From the NCBI RefSeq assembly GCF_018138385.1, contig NZ_JAGSIE010000015.1, forward strand, positions 1 to 64,000: a DNA stretch of 64,000 bases, in the 5' to 3' direction. This DNA comes from Allobacillus saliphilus. Lineage in GTDB: Bacteria; Bacillota; Bacilli; Bacillales; Alkalibacillaceae. This document shows, in pieces, positions 27,323-35,848 of this stretch. Made by a program: the position numbers and the translations under genes. The number at the start of each line of letters is the position of its first letter. The stretch's first letter is position 1. The notes beneath the pieces are model-generated. The model had not been told where the DNA came from, made no database searches, and saw only the letters and a program-made list of their open reading frames with translations.

Positions 27323-28408
27323 ATGCAAAAACCATCTATTTATGGTTTGACATATAATGATCTGCAGGATTGGTTAGTTGAAAATGGAGAAAAACGCTTT
27401 CGTGCATCCCAAGTGTGGGATTGGCTATATAAAAAACGAATCAAGCGTTTTGAAGATATGAAAAATGTAAATAAAGAATGCATTGAACTGCTTGAAGAAA
27501 ACTTTGAAGTGCAAGCATTGGAACAAGTTATTAAACAGGAATCTAAGGACGGCACTATTAAATTCCTCTTCGAACTCCCAGATGGAAACCATATCGAAAC
27601 GGTTTTAATGCGTTTCAGCTATGGACTGTCTGTATGTGTCACGACACAAGTAGGTTGTAATATTGGCTGTTCGTTTTGTGCGAGTGGATTGCTTCGCAAA
27701 AACCGTGATCTAACGAGCGGTGAAATCGTTGAGCAAATTATGAATGTCCAGCACCATCTCGATCAACAACAAAAAGATGAGCGCGTCAGCCATATTGTTG
27801 TCATGGGAATCGGTGAGCCATTTGATAACTATGACAACACGATGAAATTCTTGAATATCGTGAACGATCAAAAAGGTTTATCAATTGGAGCGCGTCACAT
27901 TACTGTTTCAACAAGTGGTTTGGCTGATAAGATCTATCAATTCGCTGATGAACAATCGCAAGTGAACTTGGCATTGTCCATTCACGCGCCAAATAATGAA
28001 CTTCGCACACGGATCATGAAGATTAATAAAGCGTATCCGCTAGAAAAGTTGATGCCAGCCATCGATTACTATTTAGAAAAAACGAATCGACGCATCACGT
28101 TTGAATATATTTTATTGCATGATGTGAACGATCATCCTGAAGAAGCAAGACAGTTAGTCAAACTGTTAAAGGATAAAAAGCATTTGTCCTATGTTAACTT
28201 GATTCCTTACAATCCAGTTGAAGAGCACAACCAATACGAACGAAGCCGCAAAGAGAACATTCTTAAGTTTTATGAAATCTTACTTGAAAATGGGATTCAA
28301 TGTGGTGTGCGTGTTGAACAAGGGACAGACATCGATGCCGCATGCGGCCAATTACGAAGCAAGCAAATTAAAAAAGAAAAAGCACGCAAGAAAAAAGAAA
28401 CCGTGTAA
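27323..28408 (+). CDS. rlmN: 23S rRNA (adenine-2503-C2) methyltransferase RlmN
   Basis: A 361-residue radical SAM enzyme that methylates C2 of A2503 in 23S rRNA and A37 of some tRNAs. The iron-sulfur cluster ligands are C112, C116 and C119 in [24 protein letters not shown] is the family glycine motif, and the methyl-carrying cysteine is in [19 protein letters not shown] basic tail follows. The ATG at 27323 opens the conserved [15 protein letters not shown], and GAGGG lies upstream. A terminator is immediately downstream. Confidence 0.93.
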   Translation: MQKPSIYGLTYNDLQDWLVENGEKRFRASQVWDWLYKKRIKRFEDMKNVNKECIELLEENFEVQALEQVIKQESKDGTIKFLFELPDGNHIETVLMRFSYGLSVCVTTQVGCNIGCSFCASGLLRKNRDLTSGEIVEQIMNVQHHLDQQQKDERVSHIVVMGIGEPFDNYDNTMKFLNIVNDQKGLSIGARHITVSTSGLADKIYQFADEQSQVNLALSIHAPNNELRTRIMKINKAYPLEKLMPAIDYYLEKTNRRITFEYILLHDVNDHPEEARQLVKLLKDKKHLSYVNLIPYNPVEEHNQYERSRKENILKFYEILLENGIQCGVRVEQGTDIDAACGQLRSKQIKKEKARKKKETV

Positions 28409-28412
28409 GAAG

Positions 28413-28440
28413 AAAAACAGCCGATTGCTCGGCTGTTTTT
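28413..28440 (+). terminator. Terminator after rlmN
   Basis: AAAACAGCCGA-TTGC-TCGGCTGTTTTT, an 11-bp perfect stem with T run. Confidence 0.9.
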
Positions 28441-28530
28441 ATATTTACTAGTCATAAATACTAAAATGCAACTTGAGTTTAGAATGATCTTTGTCTCAAC
28501 ACATGAAAGAATCCAGAACCGAGCGGAAAC

Positions 28531-28910
28531 GTCATCGAGAGCGCGTCTCGACACGCATATGTAGTAAAAAGTGAGTGAAAATGTCATCGAGAGTGCGTCT
28601 CGACACCCAAATGAAATAAAAATGAGTAGAATTGTCATCGAGAGTGCGTCTCGACACCCAAATGAAATATAAAATGAGTAGAATTGTCATCGAGAGTGCG
28701 TCTGGACACCCAAATGAAATAAAAATGAGTAGAATTGTCATCGAGAGGGCGTCTCGACACCCAAATGAAATAAAAATGAGTCGAATTGTCATCGAGAGTG
28801 CGTCTCGACACCCCAATGAAATAAAAAATGAGTAGAATTGTCATCGAGAGTGCGTCTCGACACCCAAATGAAATAAAAATGAGTAGAATTGTCATCGAGA
28901 AAGCGTCTCA
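28531..28910. repeat. Tandem array, 51-52 bp period, eight units
   Basis: Units beginning GTCATCGAGA start at 28531, 28583, 28634, 28686, 28737, 28788, 28840 and 28891. Each contains TCGAGA-N5-TCTCGA, then CACCCAAATGAAAT and a short A-rich link ending GAGTAGAATT. Middle units are nearly identical while the two ends diverge, the mark of tandem expansion. There are no unique spacers, so it is not a CRISPR. Frames on both strands stay open through it but lack ribosome sites. The same unit is found at 1-110. Confidence 0.92.
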
Positions 28911-28923
28911 CCAAATGAACATA

Positions 28924-28957
28924 AAAAATCTAGGCCGAAATCAGCCCAGATTTTTTT
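28924..28957 (-). terminator. Terminator, probably of sspH
   Basis: AAATCTAGGC and GCCCAGATTT pair (one mismatch) with A and T runs on both sides. Confidence 0.65.
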
Positions 28958-28989
28958 ATATGAACTCAAGGGGGAGAGAGAACATAACA

Positions 28990-29175
28990 TTATGATTCTT
29001 TTTCGTCTAAGTCTTGCACTTTCACTTCGACATCTTTATCAACATCTTCTAAATAGTTGATGACGGCTGTTTGGTTGTCTTCGTCGACATGTTTGATATA
29101 GACACGTTCGCCGTTATATTCAACATGCTTCATATCCGGTAAATCGGAAATCTCTTGTGCACGGATTACATTCAT
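28990..29175 (-). CDS. sspH: Small acid-soluble spore protein, SspH family
   Basis: A 61-residue protein. The start MNVIRAQEISDLPDMKHVEY and the run VYIKHVDEDNQTAVINYLE match the SspH family (compare NxxRAKEIS and VxIQHVDExxxTARI). These minor SASPs are made in the forespore and packed in the spore core. It is highly acidic at the C-terminus. AGAGGAGG precedes the ATG. The upstream 40 bases contain TGAATA on the coding strand, a possible sigma-G -35, but no convincing -10 is paired with it. Confidence 0.85.
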   Translation of the reverse strand: MNVIRAQEISDLPDMKHVEYNGERVYIKHVDEDNQTAVINYLEDVDKDVEVKVQDLDEKES

Positions 29176-29401
29176 GCATTAGCCTCCTCTAAAAGATGTT
29201 AAAGATAGCTTTCCATGATCTTAATCACTATATTCATTAATTACCCATTATTTGCGTTTCTAAAACAGCAATATTTTATTATGTATCACTTTTAAACATT
29301 AAAGTAAAAGTGAGTTCGGAGTATATGGCAGAATGGTGACGAAAATGGAACAAATGCTACGTATGTGAGCAATAAGATTGTAATAATGGCCAAATTTGGT
29401 A

Positions 29402-29410
29402 TGATATAAT
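29402..29410 (+). promoter_or_regulatory. Extended -10 promoter for the small membrane gene
   Basis: TGATATAAT is a perfect extended -10 about 45 bases upstream of the small gene. The -35 is poor, as is usual for this promoter type. Confidence 0.55.
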
Positions 29411-29452
29411 TAGAAACAAAAATATATAAAGCTTAAGGAAGAAAGGGGTTTG

Positions 29453-29629
29453 ATGATAATGACAACATCATTAATCATTGTATCGCTCTCAGTATTTTCC
29501 ACACTATTTGTGTTGTACGCGGTGGACAGCTTGGTGACACAAGTAAGAAATCGCAGAAATGATACCAATGCAACACTTCCAATAGATCAAGCACCTCAAA
29601 ATTTAGATATGAAACTAGGGCATCGATAA
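29453..29629 (+). CDS. Small single-pass membrane protein, 56-58 residues
   Basis: A gene too short for most callers, with an AAAGGGG site, extended -10 promoter and a perfect terminator, so it is a complete transcription unit. Starts at 29453 or 29459 are both possible. Protein: MTTSLIIVSLSVFSTLFVLY is one membrane helix, followed by a basic stretch (QVRNRRN) and a polar tail ending LDMKLGHR. No family is recognised. The three signals together make it likely to be a real gene. Confidence 0.65.
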   Translation: MIMTTSLIIVSLSVFSTLFVLYAVDSLVTQVRNRRNDTNATLPIDQAPQNLDMKLGHR

Positions 29630-29648
29630 ATATAAAGATAATATAGAG

Positions 29649-29682
29649 AACTGGACTGATACAAAATCAGTCCAGTTCTTTT
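29649..29682 (+). terminator. Terminator of the small membrane gene
   Basis: AACTGGACTGAT pairs perfectly with ATCAGTCCAGTT around a 5-base loop, followed by CTTTT. Confidence 0.9.
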
Positions 29683-29700
29683 AGTTAATAGATTAACTCA

Positions 29701-30213
29701 TTAGCAATCATCCGCTTTATGGTGGTGTAAAGGAGGTGGGACAAGCCATCCTTTTTCTTTGGTCAAACGGAGAACCTTTGCACCGAGTTGTGCCTTTTGC
29801 GTATGGAATTGTCCAAATAGCATAGCGATATCTTCTCGAATTGACTGACCCATGATCGTACTGCAGGCTACTAACCCAGCAGCAATGTTTGTTGATAAAG
29901 CAGTTGCAATTTCTGGGTCAAGAAAGCGTGCTCCAGTAGGAATATCATTTAACGAAGCTTTTGGACGCTCAGGCGGGGTTGGAGGCAGTCCGATTCCATT
30001 TTCCTTTAATAAAGCTTCAATTTCTTTACTTTCACGCTGCCCTGCCTCTATTGCTTCCTCCAATATCTTTTTTAGGTCTGCATCACCAGCATGATTTAAT
30101 TGAGTCTGATATCCCGCAATTAACCCCTTAGATACTGAAAGAAATGACCAAACAGCGAAAACTTCACCATAATGCATCGGTTCATTTGTTGGATTACCAC
30201 TTAAAATTCCCAT
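29701..30213 (-). CDS. DUF3231 family protein
   Basis: A 170-residue helical protein. The start MGILSGNPTNEPMHYGEVFA is characteristic of DUF3231, and RKL-like helices follow (LKKILEEAIEAGQRESKEIE). The ending WLVPPPLHHHKADDC is His/Pro-rich. I prefer the ATG at 30213, preceded by AAGGAG; another at 30243 also has a site and would add ten residues. DUF3231 proteins are found mostly in spore-forming Bacilli and resemble ferritin-like bundles, but the function is unproven. The nearness of sspH and a CotF-like protein elsewhere is consistent with sporulation. Confidence 0.8.
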   Translation of the reverse strand: MGILSGNPTNEPMHYGEVFAVWSFLSVSKGLIAGYQTQLNHAGDADLKKILEEAIEAGQRESKEIEALLKENGIGLPPTPPERPKASLNDIPTGARFLDPEIATALSTNIAAGLVACSTIMGQSIREDIAMLFGQFHTQKAQLGAKVLRLTKEKGWLVPPPLHHHKADDC

Positions 30214-30367
30214 AAACACACTCCTTAATTTACTGAGATCCATGTACCTTTCTCCTAACTGAAAAAGAAATACGGTTATATTATTTGGATAAACATAAAA
30301 ACTATTCGAAAGATATTTGAGCATAAAAAAGGACGAAGAATTTTTTCTTCGCCCTTAATACGTAAGT

Positions 30368-31621
30368 TTATGAACGTAACCATTTCCAAATTTCAGGTAA
30401 TGTAGCGTTTTTACCGTAAATTAAGATACCAATTCTAAAGATCTTACCGGCTAACTTCATGAGTAACCAAATCGATACGATTAAGATGACAATACTGATA
30501 AGAATTTGCAACCATGGCCATTCGTCCAAGATGGATAATCGAAGGATCATGATTCCTGGTGATGTGAATGGTACATAGGATAGAACTTGAGATAATGTAC
30601 TCTCTGGATTTGAAATGACTGGTCCCATGAAAATGAATGGCAACCAAGGGATCATGAAAACAAATCCTTGGAAGTTGCTTCCGCTCGATGAGTCTTCTAA
30701 TGTTGCGCCCAGTCCGACAAATATCGATGCAAACATCAAGTAACCTAATACAGCGATAAGTAGGAATAGCAATGTTTCAGGAACAAGTAAGTATTGGATA
30801 ATCGGGTAATCGACTAAAGCTAGCGCAACTGGTAACGCCATGCCGATCCAAACGGTCACTTGTAAAATTCCTAGAACGAAATAACCGATAATCTTACCTT
30901 GCATCAACTCGCCAGCCGTAACGGAAGATAAAATGATCTCCGCGACTTTTTCTTTCTTTTCCTCTGAAGCGCTTTGGAAAACCATCATACCGGTAATGGC
31001 GATGGAGAAGAGGACAAGTCCAGCAAAGACACCTGGAACAAATTTTTCTAAAAAGGCTTCCACCCCTTGTGCTTGTTCTTCCCCAACGTCATCCCCTGCT
31101 TCCATTGTCACTTCATTTTGATTGAATGAAATGGGGATCATGGCTGATTGGATCTCTGATTCGTCTAGACCTGTTCGCTCAAGCTGAACATAACGAAGAG
31201 GTTGCTCAAATAGCTGCACTTCATATTGAAAACTGTCTGGAACTTCTTCAGATGTATAATAATCCACTTTTCCACTCTCTAAAGCAGATTCATCAAGGTG
31301 GATATAAACGGATTGTGTTTCTTCTTCAAGTGTAGCAGTCATCTCAACAGATGATTGGTCAGTTAATTCGACATCCCAATGGAGGTCACCGCCTTTACTG
31401 ACCATCGGTTCCAGTTGGTCCCATATGCCAATCTCGTCATTTAAGTAGACGGTTGTCTGTGCCGGTTCGCTGTCGTGGTCTTCACCTGAATCACTAAGCA
31501 ATGTTGGCACGGTTGCGAAGATCGCAAAGATAATCGGTGTTAAAAACAATGATATTAAAAAAGATTTACTTTTAAGGTTTCTTTTAATTTCCCACTTGGC
31601 GACTTTCCAACTATTTCGCAT
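30368..31621 (-). CDS. ABC transporter permease, NatB/YhaP type
   Basis: A 417-residue ABC-2 type permease. An N-terminal helix (KSKSFLISLFLTPIIFAIFA) and a large external loop (about 45-215) precede five to six helices, among them VFAGLVLFSIAITGMMVF and LLFLLIAVLGYLMFASIFVG. The conserved segment SEEKKEKVAEIILSSVTAGELMQGK is typical of NatB/YhaP. The ATG at 31621, with AGGTG upstream, overlaps the ATPase gene by 11 bases. Such pairs extrude sodium or an antimicrobial agent. Sodium efflux is plausible here but unproven. Confidence 0.85.
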   Translation of the reverse strand: MRNSWKVAKWEIKRNLKSKSFLISLFLTPIIFAIFATVPTLLSDSGEDHDSEPAQTTVYLNDEIGIWDQLEPMVSKGGDLHWDVELTDQSSVEMTATLEEETQSVYIHLDESALESGKVDYYTSEEVPDSFQYEVQLFEQPLRYVQLERTGLDESEIQSAMIPISFNQNEVTMEAGDDVGEEQAQGVEAFLEKFVPGVFAGLVLFSIAITGMMVFQSASEEKKEKVAEIILSSVTAGELMQGKIIGYFVLGILQVTVWIGMALPVALALVDYPIIQYLLVPETLLFLLIAVLGYLMFASIFVGLGATLEDSSSGSNFQGFVFMIPWLPFIFMGPVISNPESTLSQVLSYVPFTSPGIMILRLSILDEWPWLQILISIVILIVSIWLLMKLAGKIFRIGILIYGKNATLPEIWKWLRS

Positions 31622-32546
31622 CAACGACACCTGCTTCCTGTGCCAAACTTCGATCTGTTGCGATGTCGACAAAAATTTCATGAAGCGAAATTCGATCGAC
31701 AGACAACTCTTGAATATCTAATGTACTCGGTAATTGTTTAATCCAATCGCTGATTACAACATCAGAAGATAAGTATAAGATGGAAATATCATCTTTCTGT
31801 TCAACTCGCTCAACTTGATCGATTTTTTCTAGCATAGAGCGATCATTATCTCCATGAATTGTACACTTAAAGTTAGCATACTGTTCTTTCACTTCGTCCA
31901 TAGAACCGTAAATGACCTTTTGACCGCGGTGAATTAAAAACAGACGATCGCACATTTCTTCTACTAAGTTCATTTGGTGAGAACTTAGTAAGATGGCGGT
32001 CCCTTTTTTGGCAAGGTCTTTGATTTCTTGTTTGAACACTTCTTGACTGACAGGGTCCAACCCGGAGAACGGTTCATCTAAAATCAATAACTCCGGTTCA
32101 TGAATAACAGATCCGATAAACTGAACTTTTTGTCCCATCCCTTTGGAAAGTTCATCGACAGAAACATTCTCTTTTCCTTCAAGGTCAAATTTTTTCAAAT
32201 ACTCAAGCGCACGTTCTTTCGCCCGGTCCAGCGGATAATCCTTCAACTCTGCAAAATACAGAAGGATATCCATCACCTTTACTTTTTTATAAAGTCCACG
32301 CTCTTCGGGTAAATAGCCGATTTTGTGTCTCGGCACCCCTTCTTCAGCATGGTTATGGAATGTGACACTACCTTCATCAGGCAATAAAATTCCCATAATA
32401 CTACGGATTGTCGTTGACTTACCAGCTCCGTTTGGCCCAAGAATGGCCATGATTTCGCCTTTATGTACATCAAAGTCGATATTCTTCACGACACGAGTAT
32501 CCTTGAACGACTTACCAAGCCCTTTTACACTTAATACTTCATTCAT
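31611..32546 (-). CDS. ABC transporter ATPase, NatA/YhaQ type
   Basis: A 311-residue ATPase. Walker A is GPNGAGKST, the Q loop follows, the signature is DELSKGMGQKVQF (a SKGM variant of LSGGQ seen in YhaQ-like proteins), Walker B is LLILDEPFSGLDP and the H-switch is LLSSHQ. A C-terminal domain of about 90 residues follows. The ATG at 32546 has GGAGGAGGG upstream; an upstream in-frame ATG overlaps that site. It pairs with the permease by overlap. Bacillus YhaQP and NatAB are the nearest known systems. Confidence 0.88.
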   Translation of the reverse strand: MNEVLSVKGLGKSFKDTRVVKNIDFDVHKGEIMAILGPNGAGKSTTIRSIMGILLPDEGSVTFHNHAEEGVPRHKIGYLPEERGLYKKVKVMDILLYFAELKDYPLDRAKERALEYLKKFDLEGKENVSVDELSKGMGQKVQFIGSVIHEPELLILDEPFSGLDPVSQEVFKQEIKDLAKKGTAILLSSHQMNLVEEMCDRLFLIHRGQKVIYGSMDEVKEQYANFKCTIHGDNDRSMLEKIDQVERVEQKDDISILYLSSDVVISDWIKQLPSTLDIQELSVDRISLHEIFVDIATDRSLAQEAGVVDAK

Positions 32547-32690
32547 ACACTTTCCCTCCTCCAACACTATTTCTAAAAATCTTTATGTTATGAATGTATG
32601 TCTCTAAATAAATATTGTATCAAAGAATACGAATCTTTAGGTAATTTTTATGGAATAATTATTTTTATGTAAATACACTAGGTTTTTGAC

Positions 32691-32720
32691 AAAAAAATCT
32701 CCTCTGAACCTTCAGAGGAG
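32691..32720 (-). terminator. Terminator after the cysteine hydrolase gene
   Basis: CTCCTCTGAA and TTCAGAGGAG pair perfectly around two bases; the minus-strand T run is seven long. Confidence 0.9.
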
Positions 32721-32728
32721 ACCATAGA

Positions 32729-33295
32729 TTATTGCTTTGTTTGCTGAAAGGCATTTTCGATACTCGTTTCCGAAGTGGGTTGTATATTCGCGAACATTGA
32801 TCGTTTCATCAACCGGAGAGCGTTATCATTGTCTTCGTCAGTTTCTGAAGCGGTACAATCACTTGGTACCCATAAATTGTATTCACGCATGTAAGCATCA
32901 TCTGCTGTAAACAGTACACAGATATCTCCAGCAACCCCTGTTAAAATTAAGTTCTTGACGCCTAAATGGCTGAGCAGAATATCTAGCTGGGTACTATAAA
33001 AACCGCTGTGTTTTGGTTTGATGATGAAAAAGTCATCTTTTTCAGGAAGAACTTGCTCAACGACTTCTTGTCCACGTTCATTTCTGCATACTTCAATGAC
33101 ATTTTCAACGCTTTCTTGCCATAAACCAAAATTATCGTTTACATAAATGACAGGTAAACCTGACTCTTTAGCCTGCCTTTTTAAATTGATGATGGAATCT
33201 ACAATCGGTTTCGTGTTTTCAAGTAGATCCTCACCACCTTCAAAATCCATTTTATTGATCATATCAATTAAAATTAGTGCTGTGTTGTCTTTCAT
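32729..33295 (-). CDS. Isochorismatase-family cysteine hydrolase
   Basis: A 188-residue cysteine hydrolase. The triad is D11 (ALILIDMIN), a Lys in IIKPKHSGFYST (93 or 95) and C126 (VAGDICVLFTADDAY). The zinc-binding DxHxxxxH of true nicotinamidases is not evident, so PncA activity is doubtful despite the neighbour. It lies 18 bases after the NAD synthase gene and is probably co-transcribed, so a role near NAD or amide metabolism is inferred. Substrate unknown. Confidence 0.8.
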   Translation of the reverse strand: MKDNTALILIDMINKMDFEGGEDLLENTKPIVDSIINLKRQAKESGLPVIYVNDNFGLWQESVENVIEVCRNERGQEVVEQVLPEKDDFFIIKPKHSGFYSTQLDILLSHLGVKNLILTGVAGDICVLFTADDAYMREYNLWVPSDCTASETDEDNDNALRLMKRSMFANIQPTSETSIENAFQQTKQ

Positions 33296-33313
33296 AGGAA
33301 CTCTCCTTCAAGC

Positions 33314-34060
33314 TTACGCGTCTAGTTTAGGTGGCCCAGGTGGCAGATGGCGTTTATGCTCTGAAGATTTGTGTAGCCTCATAAGTGTTTTTTCATCTTC
33401 GGGTGGAATTTCCTCACCACGAAGATATTTATCAATGGCAGCATAGGAAATGCCCATTTCCTTTTCATCCGTCTGTCCTTCCCACAAGTCTGCGCTTGGA
33501 GCTTTATCTAGGATACGATCAGGTACACCCAAGTATTTTGCCATTTCTTTCACTTGTTCTTTTCTGTAATTAACGAGTGGATTGACATCGACACCTTCAT
33601 CACCATATTTCGTGAAATAACCGGTAAAGAGCTCCGAAGCGTTTCCGGTACCGATGACTAGATATTGATTATTTTGAGCAATCGCATATAAAGTAGACAT
33701 ACGTAATCTCGCTTGGAAATTCGCACCGACCAATTGAGCGGAATCTTTATTCCACTGGTCACCAAGTGCTTTTTCAATTTGACCGAAACCTTCTTTAAAA
33801 GTATCCGTCAGTTCAATACCAATATGATTAATTTGTGAGTCCCTCGCGACGAGTAGTGCGTCTTTTTCTGCCTCAACAGAATTGTGGATTGGTAATAGCA
33901 CGCCTAGAGCGTTGTCGCCGAAAGCACGTTTCATGAGGTAAGCGACAACAGTGGAATCAAGTCCACCACTTAGCCCAACGACACCACCTTTTGCACCGGC
34001 TTGGTCTTTATATTCTTGTAACCAATGAACAATATGCTGTACATGTTTTTCTGTATCCAT
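33314..34060 (-). CDS. nadE: NH3-dependent NAD(+) synthetase
   Basis: A 248-residue enzyme that amidates nicotinate adenine dinucleotide to NAD with ATP and ammonia. The PP-loop is SGGLDS (31-36), and QARLRMSTLYAIAQNNQYLV plus IGTGNASELFTGYFTKYGD match the NadE active site. The ending KAPSADLWEGQTDEKEMG is also diagnostic. It lacks a glutaminase domain. It is shorter than Bacillus subtilis NadE (272) but all motifs are present. The ribosome site (AAGAGGTGA) is well placed. First gene of a two-gene unit with the cysteine hydrolase. Confidence 0.9.
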   Translation of the reverse strand: MDTEKHVQHIVHWLQEYKDQAGAKGGVVGLSGGLDSTVVAYLMKRAFGDNALGVLLPIHNSVEAEKDALLVARDSQINHIGIELTDTFKEGFGQIEKALGDQWNKDSAQLVGANFQARLRMSTLYAIAQNNQYLVIGTGNASELFTGYFTKYGDEGVDVNPLVNYRKEQVKEMAKYLGVPDRILDKAPSADLWEGQTDEKEMGISYAAIDKYLRGEEIPPEDEKTLMRLHKSSEHKRHLPPGPPKLDA

Positions 34061-34322
34061 GAAAAATCACCTCTTGAAAAACATTATATACATAAGCATT
34101 CCTTCATTGGAAGTAAACTAAACGCGAGAGGTTCAAGTATTTTGTTATCACTTTAGATAAAGTGGTTTACGTGAGAAATAGGAGCATGGCTTATGATGGA
34201 GTGTTGATTTTCGAAAGATTTGCAAGCGAACCGGTAAGTTCAATTGGTTGATTTTTAAAGGGATTTCTTAAATAATGTTTAGAGAAATGATTGAACGAAA
34301 ATGAAGACGGAGGTATAAATAG

Positions 34323-35027
34323 ATGAGAGTTGATATTTACTCAGATATGGTCTGTCCTTTTTGTTATATAGGAAAAGTGCGTTTTGAAACGGCGTTGAAG
34401 AAATTTTCTGGTCAATCGGATGTTAAAGTATCTTATCGAAGTTTCCAATTGGATCCGAACAGCCCGAAAGAAACAGACTTGAGCCTTGATGAGGCTTTGG
34501 CTAAGAAATATCAAATGTCCGTTGAAAAAGCGAGAGAGATGAATGCCTCGATTAGCGAACAAGCAAGAGAAGTAGGTTTAGAATTTAATTTAGATCAAGC
34601 TCGTCCAGCGAATACGGAAAATGCTCATCGCCTTAGCCATTATGCAAAAGAGCAAGGAAAGATGGAAGCATTCGTTAACCGGACGTTGAAAGCTTACTTT
34701 ACGGAAGGCAAAAATATTAACGACCAAGATGTTTTGCTGGAACTCGCAGAAGATGTGAGTCTTGATAAAGAAGAATCGTTACAAGTTTTAGAAAGCGACC
34801 GGTTTAAAAATGAAGTAATTGCAGATCAACAGACAGCTTCACAAATCGGAGCGCAAGGTGTTCCGTTTTTTGTATTTAACGATAAGTATGGCGTTTCTGG
34901 TGCACAACCGAGTGAGACATTCTTGGAAGTGTTACAAAAAGTACAGGAAGAAGAGAATCAAGAATCGAAAATTCAAGTGCTAGGATCCAAAACCGAATAT
35001 TGTGATGACGATTCGTGCAATATGTAA
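34323..35027 (+). CDS. DsbA-family oxidoreductase, FrnE-like
   Basis: A 234-residue cytoplasmic thioredoxin-fold protein without a signal peptide. The active site CPFC is at 11-14, and the cis-proline region is GAQGVPFFVFNDKYGVSGAQ. The C-terminus carries a second cysteine pair, YCDDDSCNM (C227 and C232), a CX4C motif. A CX4C near the C-terminus is also described for Deinococcus FrnE, where it takes part in disulfide exchange. A role in oxidative stress or polyketide-type isomerisation is possible. It stands alone, with GGAGG upstream and a terminator after. Confidence 0.87.
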   Translation: MRVDIYSDMVCPFCYIGKVRFETALKKFSGQSDVKVSYRSFQLDPNSPKETDLSLDEALAKKYQMSVEKAREMNASISEQAREVGLEFNLDQARPANTENAHRLSHYAKEQGKMEAFVNRTLKAYFTEGKNINDQDVLLELAEDVSLDKEESLQVLESDRFKNEVIADQQTASQIGAQGVPFFVFNDKYGVSGAQPSETFLEVLQKVQEEENQESKIQVLGSKTEYCDDDSCNM

Positions 35028-35032
35028 AATGA

Positions 35033-35064
35033 ACCGCATGGCTATGATAGCTATGCGGCTTTTG
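35033..35064 (+). terminator. Terminator after the FrnE-like gene
   Basis: CCGCATGGCT pairs with AGCTATGCGG (one mismatch) and is followed by CTTTTGCTTTC. Confidence 0.75.
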
Positions 35065-35071
35065 CTTTCAA

Positions 35072-35653
35072 TTAATAAAAAAATGGAGTGAACAATCTAA
35101 GAATATTAATGAATGGATATCGACGGCGACGGAAGCGGCTGAATCTTCTCGGGTAATAGCCACCGTAACCATAGCCACCGTGTCCATAACCAGGTCCATA
35201 ACCACCATAACCGCCATGTCCGTAACCAGGTCCATAGCCGCCATATCCACCGTATCCATAATTCTGTCGAGTAGCATCAAACGACTCTTCGGCTGAATCT
35301 CTCATGTCATCACCACAAGGTATAATCAACGTGACACCATCTTCATCATATTCATCTAAGATACCTTCTACCATTGAACCATCTTTTAATTGTGCGTGCA
35401 TGAAATGGAGTTTGTGCTTGTTGCAGTGGTCATACATATACTTCTTATGTTGTTTTTCATCCATTTGTTTCGGCATACTACCATGATGCGCAGGCATCAT
35501 TTGTTGATTGCAATCCATTCCAGGGCCCATATACTGCTGTCCTTGAACCATGCTTGGATTTCCTTGATGTCCATACATCATGCCAGGTTGATTATAATTT
35601 CCGCACATCCCTTCTGGTTGTTTTGGCTGATAAGCATCTTTATGACTCATCAT
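35072..35653 (-). CDS. Gly/Tyr-rich protein with Sm-like core, probable spore surface protein
   Basis: A 193-residue protein of three parts. Residues 1-65 are Gln/Met/Pro-rich (repeated GMMYGHQG, GQQYMGPGM). The middle, about 75-115, is FMHAQLKDGSMVEGILDEYD followed by EDGVTLIIPCG, which looks like a small beta-barrel of the Sm-like kind seen in Bacillus coat-type proteins. From about 130 there are near-exact repeats YGGYGPGYGHGG, then an Arg-rich stretch (RRFSRFRRRRYPF). GGAGGGA precedes the paired ATGs. Its composition is that of spore coat or crust proteins; no direct family assignment is made. Confidence 0.65.
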   Translation of the reverse strand: MMSHKDAYQPKQPEGMCGNYNQPGMMYGHQGNPSMVQGQQYMGPGMDCNQQMMPAHHGSMPKQMDEKQHKKYMYDHCNKHKLHFMHAQLKDGSMVEGILDEYDEDGVTLIIPCGDDMRDSAEESFDATRQNYGYGGYGGYGPGYGHGGYGGYGPGYGHGGYGYGGYYPRRFSRFRRRRYPFINILRLFTPFFY

Positions 35654-35848
35654 AAATCCCTCCTTTAGTCTTCACCCATAAGGTATTCATTCAATAGGCA
35701 AATGTGCTTGATAGTTTTTTAGTCTGATTATAAAAAAGTGGGGAGGCTGTAGCATTATTCAATGAAAAGTCATTTTAAAGGGTTTTTGCAGTTTTTGTTG
35801 AATATAGTCATTAGAGTGTGAAATCATTTTAAAAAAAGGAGCGATAAA

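Noticed and set aside
28532-28895. Open frames of 60-95 codons through the 28.5-kb array on both strands
   Set aside because: They are translations of the tandem repeat, have no ribosome sites, and the 52-bp step rotates the frame.
28531-28910. CRISPR array
   Set aside because: Regular repeats of about 52 bp but the whole unit is repeated; there are no unique spacers and no cas genes nearby.
29176-29290. Sigma-G promoter for sspH
   Set aside because: TGAATA is present on the coding strand but no acceptable -10 (CATACTA-like) lies 17-18 bases downstream.
32729-33295. Nicotinamidase PncA beside nadE
   Set aside because: The Asp-Lys-Cys triad is present but the zinc-binding DxHxxxxH pattern of nicotinamidases is not seen.
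34180-34270. Short 22-codon frame after a GGAG-like site before the FrnE-like gene
   Set aside because: Too short, with no promoter, terminator or recognisable sequence; chance is the simplest explanation.
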